In this document: piece after piece, positions 57,137-64,000 of the stretch
How positions within the stretch are numbered: position 1 is the stretch's first letter
Layout of the letters: the number at the start of each line of letters is the position of its first letter
Source: Symploca sp. SIO3C6
GTDB taxonomy: Bacteria; Cyanobacteriota; Cyanobacteriia; Cyanobacteriales; Coleofasciculaceae
Direction of reading: 5' to 3'
DNA: 64,000 nucleotides
Assembly (NCBI GenBank): GCA_010692425.1
Contig: JAAHHJ010000008.1
Location: 20,847 to 84,846 of the forward strand
Notes under the pieces: model-generated
What the model was told of the DNA's origin: nothing
Seen by the model: only the letters and a program-made list of their open reading frames with translations
Database searches by the model: none
Made by a program: the position numbers and the translations under genes

Positions 57137-57238
57137 AAGATTTGAAGAATTCTACTGTAATCAGAAAATATAAACTATATAAACTTTAGATACACGCTAG
57201 CTGATCAACTTTTTGGACGCTGAGGCTGAATAGGTAAC

Positions 57239-57859
57239 ATGTCAAGAGTTTCCATCATCCAACCGGATCAATCTTATAACTTTGCTGACTATTTCAAGCT
57301 CAACTACGATATAGAGGACATTTTGTCCTATTTTGGTTATTCGTTCCAGCCGCAATTATTGACGTTGCCAAAATCTCAGAGGAAGTTGGAACAGATGGAG
57401 CAACTAAAGCAGCGTTTTCAGGAAAGTCTACCCTACCTTAGTCTTAATAGTGAGATTGCTAGAAGGGAGTTTCTGATTGCTCCTGTGATTATGGAACTAA
57501 TTCACTACATTCATGTAAAAGTGAGGGTAGAGTATCCTCTGGCTGTCAATAACCAGCTTAAAGGAACATTGGATTATTATTTACAATCCGAGAATCAATT
57601 ATTGGTGATTGAAGCGAAAAACGCTGACTTGCAAAGAGGTTTCACTAAACTGGGAGTAGAGTTAATTGCAATTGATCAATGGTTTTCATCTGAGAATCCA
57701 AAATTATATGGTGCGGTTTCGATGGGAAACATCTGGCAATTCTGGGTTTTACACCGCCAAACCCAGAAGATTATACAAGATATTAATCTGTATCGTGTTC
57801 CTGCTGATTTAGAAGACTTGCTGAGAATTCTGGTAGAAATCCTCAATCCAAGCCCTTAA
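57239..57859 (+). CDS. Stand-alone PD-(D/E)XK-fold protein
   Basis: A 206-residue protein. The putative nuclease core has Asp112 (LKGTLDYYL), Glu125 and Lys127 (LLVIEAKNADLQRG) followed by a Gln-free helix (GFTKLGVELIAIDQW). This matches the D-...-ExK spacing of the N-terminal domain of type I restriction HsdR proteins and related restriction-like nucleases. No methylase, helicase or specificity subunit is nearby. Small proteins of this kind are widespread in cyanobacteria with no known role. Confidence 0.7.
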   Translation: MSRVSIIQPDQSYNFADYFKLNYDIEDILSYFGYSFQPQLLTLPKSQRKLEQMEQLKQRFQESLPYLSLNSEIARREFLIAPVIMELIHYIHVKVRVEYPLAVNNQLKGTLDYYLQSENQLLVIEAKNADLQRGFTKLGVELIAIDQWFSSENPKLYGAVSMGNIWQFWVLHRQTQKIIQDINLYRVPADLEDLLRILVEILNPSP

Positions 57860-57921
57860 AATCTACAATCTCATGACTGGCTTTAAGAGTTTTTTTGTAG
57901 CTTAGGCATAACGACTATCAC

Positions 57922-59037
57922 TTAAACTTTGAAATAATTCTTTACAATCTCCAAAATTCTCTCAGCTGCTTGACCATCTCCAAAGGGATTAATTGCTGTT
58001 GCCATCGCTTCATAGGCAACAGCATCACTCAACAGCAGGCTAGTGACAGCTACAATCTGAGTTGGGTTTGTCCCCACTAATTTAGCAGTACCAGCATTAA
58101 CTGCTTCTGGTCTTTCTGTAGTTTCCCGCAGCACTAATACTGGCTTACCCAAACTCGGTGCTTCCTCCTGCAATCCTCCAGAATCCGTCAGTAGCAGATA
58201 ACAACGTGCGATCGCTCCTACTAGTAGCTCATAATCCAAAGGTTCTGTCAAGAATATCCTAGGATGATCACCTAAAAGCGCTTGCAGTGGTTCTCTCACC
58301 GTGGGATTACGATGTAATGGTAATAATAAGGCAGTATCAGGAAACTTATCGATTATCTGTATAAATCCCTGAGCAATCTGCTGTAGTGGTTCACCCCAAT
58401 TTTCCCGGCGATGAACTGTTGCCAAAAGTATGCGGTATTTTCCCCACTCTAAGCCACTAATTTGGCATTGCGGTTGACGCTTTGCTACTGTCAGTAAGGC
58501 ATCAATAACGGTGTTACCAGTGAGGTGAATTTCTCCAACAACCCCTGAATTCTGTAGATTTTTCATCGCTAAGGAAGTAGGGGCAAAGTTCAACTGTGCC
58601 AATTGGGAAATCAAACGCCGATTTGCCTCTTCTGGGTAAGGATTAAATAAATTATCTGTACGCAATCCCGCTTCGACATGAGCTACCGGAATTCTTTGGT
58701 AAAAAGCAGCTAAGGCGGCGGCAAAGGCTGTGCTAGTATCTCCTTGGACAATTACCAGTTTGGGCTTAATTTCCCTGAATAGGGTTTCGAGGCCCTGCAA
58801 ACTGCGACAGGTAATATCTGTCAGCGTTTGCTTGACCTTCATAATTTCTAAATTTTGGTCAGCAATGAGCTCAAATAACTGCATCACTTGCTCAACCATC
58901 TCGCGATGCTGCCCCGTCAAAATTACTCGTGTTTCAAAGATTCCACATTCCCGGAACTTTTGGATCACTGGTGCTAGTTTAATCGCCTCAGGACGAGTTC
59001 CTAAGGTAATGCAAATGGGAAGCTTAGATGCCGTCAT
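57922..59037 (-). CDS. wecB: UDP-N-acetylglucosamine 2-epimerase
   Basis: Non-hydrolysing UDP-GlcNAc 2-epimerase of 371 residues that makes UDP-ManNAc for cell-surface polysaccharides. Family landmarks are CITLGTRPEAIKLAPVI at the N-terminus, VQGDTSTAFAAALAAFY, the HVEAGLRT motif, PEEANRRLIS and the C-terminal DSGGLQEEAPSLGKPVLVLR. Cytoplasmic. It may work with the NDP-sugar pyrophosphorylase at 5976, but the two are far apart. Confidence 0.94.
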   Translation of the reverse strand: MTASKLPICITLGTRPEAIKLAPVIQKFRECGIFETRVILTGQHREMVEQVMQLFELIADQNLEIMKVKQTLTDITCRSLQGLETLFREIKPKLVIVQGDTSTAFAAALAAFYQRIPVAHVEAGLRTDNLFNPYPEEANRRLISQLAQLNFAPTSLAMKNLQNSGVVGEIHLTGNTVIDALLTVAKRQPQCQISGLEWGKYRILLATVHRRENWGEPLQQIAQGFIQIIDKFPDTALLLPLHRNPTVREPLQALLGDHPRIFLTEPLDYELLVGAIARCYLLLTDSGGLQEEAPSLGKPVLVLRETTERPEAVNAGTAKLVGTNPTQIVAVTSLLLSDAVAYEAMATAINPFGDGQAAERILEIVKNYFKV

Positions 59038-59178
59038 TAAGATTTTTTATCCGCATTTAGTGATCAAAAAACCCGGATTTTACCGGGCTGTATCACTCTC
59101 TTATCTTATTTGCTTTTAGAAATTTGCCAAAGTTACTAAATCTTCGACTGACAATCACTCGAGGGCATGAACCAACTC

Positions 59179-59553
59179 CTATCTGGTAATATCGCAAGTT
59201 AGCGGGCAAGCTGCGTAAACAGAAGTATGCAAAGCGTCAGGTTCACCGTGTAGCCAGTGCAACCAACGCACATCCCTAGGGTCTACTCCCTTAAAGGTTA
59301 ATATTGCTGCACCTAACAATACCGCTAAAACATTGACTCCAATCAGACTGCCTGCCACTAACAAAACTGCACTAATTGGTAAAACTGCTTGTAGGGTGAC
59401 TGTCAAAAGACCGCCAATCGTAACCATCAGTACGATTAAAGGAAAGCCTACAACTAGCAAGCAAACTATCAAAGTAAAAGCCCAAATCAAAAAATTCTTA
59501 ACCATGGCTATTGAATAAGACTTGGTCAAGTTCTCGCGTGTTGTCAATTCCAT
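59179..59553 (-). CDS. Small hypothetical membrane protein
   Basis: A 124-residue protein from ATG 59553 (MELTTRENLTKSYS), chosen because AGGAG lies 8 bp upstream. Longer in-frame starts lack a ribosome binding site. It has two or three transmembrane segments (about residues 15-45 and 47-85, including LLVVGFPLIVLMVTIGGLL). The C-terminus holds DVRWLHWLHGEPDALHTSVY. No family is recognised. Confidence 0.65.
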   Translation of the reverse strand: MELTTRENLTKSYSIAMVKNFLIWAFTLIVCLLVVGFPLIVLMVTIGGLLTVTLQAVLPISAVLLVAGSLIGVNVLAVLLGAAILTFKGVDPRDVRWLHWLHGEPDALHTSVYAACPLTCDITR

Positions 59554-60356
59554 GATTTTTTCTCCTGTTGTCATTATTAAAAAAGAATTACAGCAAAGCC
59601 CTTCAACTAATCTCTGAGGATTAAATGCGATGAAAGTAAGTATAAAGTAAATTATTGAATCAAATGAACCTATCTTCAAAAAAATTTACACTTAGTACTT
59701 TTATAAATCTGAATTGCCCCTGACAGTAAAATCAAACTGCAACATCTGATACATAAACTCAATTCAGTTCAAAGTGTTAATTTTTATTTAAAAATTGAGT
59801 TAAATTACTTCATAAATCTTTGGTTTAAGCAGAACCATGTAACTTGAATAGATGTGTTTTTCCCTTGATCCCTAAGCCTTTGAGACCTTCAAAAAACCTA
59901 GATAAGCCCGTCGCTGATAAATACGAAGCTTTATTAAGCAAAGGTTCTGGTGTGCAACTAAATTTAGGCAAACATCCTAAGAGTGTTAGACATTAATATC
60001 GAGTTCGACCTGAGTAGCTTTCGCTAGGCAGGCTTAAAAACTGTAAACACGATATTCATGGCAAAGAAGCATACTCTTGATTTTACTAAAATTAAGCTGA
60101 ATCTATAGAAGTTATAAGCAATAGATAGAAGCTGTATTGAGGGCAGGACTTACATATCTAAAATTCCAGATATCATAACCTGGTTATCCTTTCAAAATCT
60201 ATAAGTAAAAATACTTAAGACAATAAAATTCTATCCAGTAGGCATTTCAACACCAGTGCGTTGTTGAGTAGGTGGTAATTCACTCCTCAGATGTGGGAAC
60301 ACTGTAAATAGTGGTTCCTATAGCCACCTCCTGCTACCAAATTGTTAGTGAAAAGT
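59554..60356. other. Long AT-rich intergenic region before pilT-like
   Basis: About 800 bp between divergent genes. A possible 50-residue frame (59844-59996, low confidence) is the only coding-like stretch. Otherwise I see no repeats, RNA or conserved sites. It probably contains the promoters of both flanking genes. Confidence 0.5.
59844..59996 (+). CDS. Doubtful small ORF
   Basis: A TTG-initiated 50-codon frame ending KGSGVQLNLGKHPKSVRH. The residue mix (LRPSKNLDKPVADKYEALL) looks coding, but there is no ribosome binding site and no known family. It may be a remnant. Confidence 0.2.
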   Translation: MNRCVFPLIPKPLRPSKNLDKPVADKYEALLSKGSGVQLNLGKHPKSVRH

Positions 60357-61700
60357 ATGACAGATTTACAGCGCTCATCGATGCAACCGCCACCAACACA
60401 CCGCATACCACCACCTCCTCCTCGGAGTAGTAAACCTCCCCAATCCTCTACGAGAGCGGTTCAACAAACCCATTCAACAACGCAACAGTTATCTCAAACA
60501 ACCAATAAGTCAGGTTTAATCGCTAAACAAAGCTCTGTCTCAACTCCACCCATTGCCAATTCATCAACAGGTTCAACCACTACTAAAGCCTCAAAGCCTC
60601 ACTCTCCAAGCACAACAGGTAGTGTAGACCTTGCCTCCAATCAGCCTACTTTGTATCAGATTATCCACCATGCCTATGAGCAGGGATGTTCTGATGTTCA
60701 TCTTGGTGTTGGAGAGTTTCCTCGCTTGCGCAACCGTGGTCAAATGGAATTAACTAACTATCCAGAAACAGACCAGACAACTTTTATGAGTTGGCTGCGG
60801 GAAATTTTGAGCGATATAGAAATTCAGAGATTTCAAGAACATCTAGAATTTGATGGGGCAACTCAGTATGACTTTGCCCGCGTGCGGCTCAACATATTTA
60901 ACACTCTCAAAGGAGCAGCGTTGGTCATGCGCTTAATTCCACTGAAAATCATGACCATAGATGAACTGCGGCTGCCGAAAGTATTTAGGGATATCTCTGA
61001 TGCACACAAAGGTTTAGTGTTGGTAACTGGTCCAACTGGTTCAGGTAAATCCACTACTCTGGCGGCGATGGTAGATTACATTAATAAAGAGCATCGAAAG
61101 CACATTATCACAATTGAAGACCCAATTGAATTTGTTCATCAAAGCTGCAAATCATTGATTAAGCAGAGGGAAGTGGGAATCCATACCTGGAAATTTGATA
61201 ATGCTCTCAAGGCAGCTCTGCGGGAAGACCCTGATTTAATCTTGGTTGGGGAAATGCGGGATAAAGAAACAGTCAATACTGCCTTGAAGGCAGCTCAAAC
61301 TGGTCACCTAGTTATGGGAACCTTGCATACCAATAGTGCTGTCAAGACAATTGAGCGTATCCTCAATCTTTACAGTGCCGAGGAGCAACAGGCAATGCGG
61401 GTAGCGCTAGCTGAATCTGTGGTTGCTGTAATTTCCCAGGGCTTGAGCCGCACAACCGACGGCAAACGCGCTGCTTTTCATGACATCCTGGTTAATACCG
61501 AAACCATGAAAGATTACATTCGGGATGGCAAGTACGAGGAAATGACAAACCTGATGGTTAATGGTGCCTATGATGGTATGGTTACAATGAATCAATCTCT
61601 CTTTAACCTCTATCAGGAAGGACGAATTACAGAAGAAACCGCGATGGAATTGTCACCTGCACATAATGAGATGGCTCAAATGCTACGTGGTCGTTGTTAG
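60357..61700 (+). CDS. PilT-family type IV pilus retraction ATPase
   Basis: A hexameric secretion-type ATPase of 447 residues from ATG 60357 (the TTG at 60342 is less likely). It has a Pro/Ser/Thr-rich disordered N-terminus of about 95 residues. The PilT core follows, with Walker A GPTGSGKST (from about residue 225), an Asp box, Walker B LILVGEMRD and the His-box GTLHTNSAVKTIERIL. The usual C-terminal AIRNLIRE motif of PilT is replaced by ETMKDYIRDGK, so it is closer to PilU/PilT2-type paralogues. PilT proteins drive twitching and phototactic motility, the output of the pix cluster at 31-42 kb. Confidence 0.88.
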   Translation: MTDLQRSSMQPPPTHRIPPPPPRSSKPPQSSTRAVQQTHSTTQQLSQTTNKSGLIAKQSSVSTPPIANSSTGSTTTKASKPHSPSTTGSVDLASNQPTLYQIIHHAYEQGCSDVHLGVGEFPRLRNRGQMELTNYPETDQTTFMSWLREILSDIEIQRFQEHLEFDGATQYDFARVRLNIFNTLKGAALVMRLIPLKIMTIDELRLPKVFRDISDAHKGLVLVTGPTGSGKSTTLAAMVDYINKEHRKHIITIEDPIEFVHQSCKSLIKQREVGIHTWKFDNALKAALREDPDLILVGEMRDKETVNTALKAAQTGHLVMGTLHTNSAVKTIERILNLYSAEEQQAMRVALAESVVAVISQGLSRTTDGKRAAFHDILVNTETMKDYIRDGKYEEMTNLMVNGAYDGMVTMNQSLFNLYQEGRITEETAMELSPAHNEMAQMLRGRC

Positions 61701-62274
61701 CACAGTTTGCTCTAAGAATGTACCTCGATATAAGCTATCGCGCATTTAATTGGTGTATTCAATTAACTAAAAAGCAGAGGGTTAAAATTCCCGACTTCTA
61801 TAAGTCGACCTCACTCTCGTTGGGGTTAAATCCCCATCTGAGTGATCCCTACTCCCAACAGAAGGGGAGACAAGAGAGTTTTGGGAGACAGGGCAATGAG
61901 TTTATACACAAATCCTCCCACACACCCAACGCTTTCCCATCTCTCTGGATAGAGACAGAGTTTTTGAAGAACTCTCATGCAACCAGAAAATATAAGCTTT
62001 AAATGCACACTTGCTTATACCGAGAGGATTAGAAAAAACTTATTAAGTGCTAAGTATTGTCGCAATCTCTAAAATGGTCGAGTAACCTTAGAGAAAGTTA
62101 CTCTCCGCATTTATAAACTGTGGCTAAGATTCCAAGGGTAAGGGTAACAAGGATAATTTAGCATTCAAGTTGCTATTTTTACTCCCCTTTTCCTATTGAA
62201 AAATTCTTAATCGCGTTTCCTTCAACACTCAACAAATGCTGATTTCCCAATTCTTGCGAGGTTTTAGATGAAGA
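61701..62274. other. Intergenic region, nothing firm
   Basis: 574 bp. A short frame overlapping the pilT-like 3' end has no support. No repeat, RNA or terminator was identified. Confidence 0.5.
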
Positions 62275-63450
62275 TTGCCCTTGAAATCAGACCAACTCAT
62301 TCTCTCAAAGATGTTTAAAGGCATTGCTATCTTTACACCAGGAGGAGATTTAATTTATGCTATTGACCCCAGCAAGCAGGATCAATGGCATCTGCACCTG
62401 TGTGTTGCTCTACAAGAAATTTTAGGTTTGCCAGAACCACCTCATTTTTTAGTGCCTGGTTATACTGCTACTATTGACAGATGGCTCGACCCTAGAACCA
62501 AGCAGTTGCAAACCTCAGCAGAAATTTATCGACCGGTACAACATCATCAAGCACTGCTAAATTCTGTGTTTGGCACTAGTAACTTAGTCTGGCAAGTAGC
62601 ACCATGGCAAGAAGGTGCTTGCGATCCAAGCGTGCTAGAGACATATCGCCATCAGTTTTCCCAACTTTGGGAAGACCATGACTTGATTGTGCGCTTGGAG
62701 CGCAGGCAGGGATTATTGCGACCTACTTTTCTGGAAGGACTAGGCTCTAATTCTTATGCTCACCAGCAAGATACTCAAGGCAAAAAGATATCCTTAGATA
62801 ATGCCAAAATCTACGCAAATAAGCAACGAAGACCCACAGAGGAAGTGGATGGTGAGAGCAACTTTAACAAAACAGAAGCTTTTCCGAATCAGAGAATAGA
62901 GGGTGAGCAGGCATTTATGCCATCCTCTTCAAGAAAATCTCCTACTAAACAAGGAAATTGCACTTTAGAAAACAGCAACAGTCAGCATCAAGAGACTGGG
63001 GAAAATTTGAGATCTGAGATAGAAACTCACTCTGAACTCAAAGACTTTGCTAAACAAGATATTGATAGATGTGATGATACGGAACCCGATTTAGTTAAAG
63101 GTTCGTCTGCTCAGGAGCCAATAACTGTAGACTCTGAAAGAATAGGCGAAACCTCACCGCTAAAACGCGCCCATGGCTACGTACTACGTTTATTTGTTTC
63201 TGGTAACAATGCGACTACAGAACATACTCTCAAGAGCTTGCACCAGCTGTTAGAGCATTCTCTTAATTATCCTTACACTCTAAAAGTAATTGATGTCTTC
63301 AAACATCCAGAGCAAGCAGAGGCAAATCAGATCTCGGCTACACCAACCCTACTAAGAGTCTGGCCCGAACCTGTCAGGCGGATTGTCGGTAATTTGCATG
63401 ATCTTGAGAGAGTATTGCAAGTACTGGCTGCCCCATCCGAGGTTTGTTAG
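62275..63450 (+). CDS. KaiB-domain fusion protein
   Basis: A 391-residue protein using a TTG start at 62275 (MPLKSDQ). ATG 62311 (MFKGIAIFTPGGDL) is an alternative. The N-terminal part (about 10-170) is a conserved domain of unknown function containing EPPHFLVPGYTATIDRWL. A low-complexity charged linker spans about 170-295. Residues 302-391 are clearly KaiB-like: YVLRLFVSGN, KVIDVFKHPEQAE, ISATPTLLRVWPEPVRRI and a terminal LERVLQVL. KaiB is the fold-switching clock protein, and SasA has the same domain at its N-terminus. This is neither canonical KaiB nor SasA. A link to clock output is inference. Confidence 0.8.
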   Translation: MPLKSDQLILSKMFKGIAIFTPGGDLIYAIDPSKQDQWHLHLCVALQEILGLPEPPHFLVPGYTATIDRWLDPRTKQLQTSAEIYRPVQHHQALLNSVFGTSNLVWQVAPWQEGACDPSVLETYRHQFSQLWEDHDLIVRLERRQGLLRPTFLEGLGSNSYAHQQDTQGKKISLDNAKIYANKQRRPTEEVDGESNFNKTEAFPNQRIEGEQAFMPSSSRKSPTKQGNCTLENSNSQHQETGENLRSEIETHSELKDFAKQDIDRCDDTEPDLVKGSSAQEPITVDSERIGETSPLKRAHGYVLRLFVSGNNATTEHTLKSLHQLLEHSLNYPYTLKVIDVFKHPEQAEANQISATPTLLRVWPEPVRRIVGNLHDLERVLQVLAAPSEVC

Positions 63451-63490
63451 CAAAGCCGGTGTAACCATTCTACTTGACTGAGCTGATGTC

Positions 63491-64000
63491 TCACAGTACT
63501 GGTGCAGTTTCTGCTGGTGGTTCAGATACTTCCAGAGGAATGACTTCTTCGAGAGGCTCTGTAGGCTCCTCTATAGAGGCTGGTGCTTCCCTTGGGGTAG
63601 TTGAGCTCTCTGGTGCTAACAACTCAGATGACTCTGGCAGGGGAGTTGCCTCTTTAGTTGTAGCTTCTTCAAGAGGTTCTGTAGGCTCCTCTACAGAGGC
63701 TGGTGCTTCCCTTGGGGTAGTTGAGCTCTCTGGTGCTAACAACTCAGATGACTCTGGCAGGGGAGTTGCCTCTTTAGTTGTAGCTTCTTCGAGAGGCTCT
63801 GTAGGCTCCTCTATAGAGGCTGGTGCTTCCCTTGGGGTAGTTGAGCTCTCTGGTGCTAACAACTCAGATGACTCTGGCAGGGGAGTTGCCTCTTTAGTTG
63901 TAGCTTCTTCAAGAGGTTCTGTAGGCTCCTCTACAGAGGCTGGTGCTTCCCTTGGGGTAGTTGAGCTCTCTGGTGCTAACAACTCAGATGACTCTGGCAG
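63491..64000 (-). CDS. Repeat protein, 5' part beyond the window edge
   Basis: The C-terminal 169 codons of a minus-strand gene that continues past the right edge. It is built of 40-residue units (LLAPESSTTPREAPASIEEP, then TEPLEEATTKEATPLPESSE) rich in Glu, Pro and Thr. It ends EVSEPPAETAPVL and is probably a disordered or surface spacer region. The function cannot be judged without the N-terminus. Confidence 0.75.
   Translation of the reverse strand: MPESSELLAPESSTTPREAPASVEEPTEPLEEATTKEATPLPESSELLAPESSTTPREAPASIEEPTEPLEEATTKEATPLPESSELLAPESSTTPREAPASVEEPTEPLEEATTKEATPLPESSELLAPESSTTPREAPASIEEPTEPLEEVIPLEVSEPPAETAPVL
63540..64000 (-). repeat. 120-bp units in a 240-bp alternating array
   Basis: Units alternate in two nucleotide versions (TTCGAGAGGCTCTGTAGG with TATAGAGG, and TTCAAGAGGTTCTGTAGG with TACAGAGG). 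The true period is therefore 240 bp, which points to recent duplication of pairs. The array reaches the window edge. Confidence 0.92.

Noticed and set aside
61694..62002. 102-residue frame overlapping the pilT-like stop
   Set aside because: Overlaps in another frame without a ribosome binding site or recognisable domain.

Overview
The window is a cyanobacterial chromosome segment. The evidence is thylakoid-type NDH-1 subunits (ndhF, ndhD), a Pix-type phototaxis signalling cluster whose receptor has a bilin-binding GAF signature, a KaiB-domain protein, an XisH/XisI pair, an Omp85 protein, many HIP1 octamers (GCGATCGC) and abundant short tandemly repeated repetitive (STRR) heptamers and octamers between genes. 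I cannot name the species. The mix suggests a large-genome, repeat-rich lineage (Nostocales or Chroococcidiopsis-like), but that is inference.

Layout. 0-12.8 kb holds housekeeping genes: M61 peptidase, Crp-type regulator, pdxH, a LapA-like membrane protein, scpA, an NDP-sugar pyrophosphorylase, speA, miaE-like, a GNAT acetyltransferase and small membrane proteins. A WD40 gene remnant lies between them. 13.4-25.4 kb is an envelope and secretion block: an Omp85 barrel, a TolC-like protein, a MacB/DevC-type permease and an HlyD-type adaptor, with no ATPase. Divergent from these is a 1496-residue protein joining a two-partner-secretion haemagglutinin domain, a 15-residue tandem repeat, TPRs and an intact CHAT protease domain. 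25.5-29.8 kb has xisI-xisH, a ketopantoate-reductase-like gene and a transketolase-like gene.

30.9-42.2 kb is a phototaxis/chemosensory cluster in the order pixG, pixH, pixI, pixJ, pixL plus a second CheW. PixJ has five GAF domains, and the fourth carries the full red/green cyanobacteriochrome residue set. 42.3-48.5 kb has cobyrinate a,c-diamide synthase (with STRR DNA translated inside it), a universal stress protein, an omega-aminotransferase, a small secreted protein and a rearranged sigma factor with two region-4 domains. 48.9-52.9 kb is ndhF-ndhD, ending in a strong terminator.

53-64 kb has a HEPN-motif protein, an amidase gene broken by a 27-bp insertion at a HIP1 site, a ROK kinase, a PD-(D/E)XK-fold protein, wecB, a small membrane protein, a PilT-family ATPase (a likely motility output of the pix cluster), a KaiB-domain fusion and a gene made of 40-residue repeats that runs off the right edge.

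The strongest leads are the tiny HIP1-targeted insertion in the amidase gene, a pair of inverted copies of a roughly 100-bp MITE-like element (12865-12964 and 55981-56087), the duplicated and decaying sigma factor, the secreted-type CHAT protein, and the HEPN and PD-(D/E)XK orphans. No CRISPR array, rRNA or tRNA was recognised.
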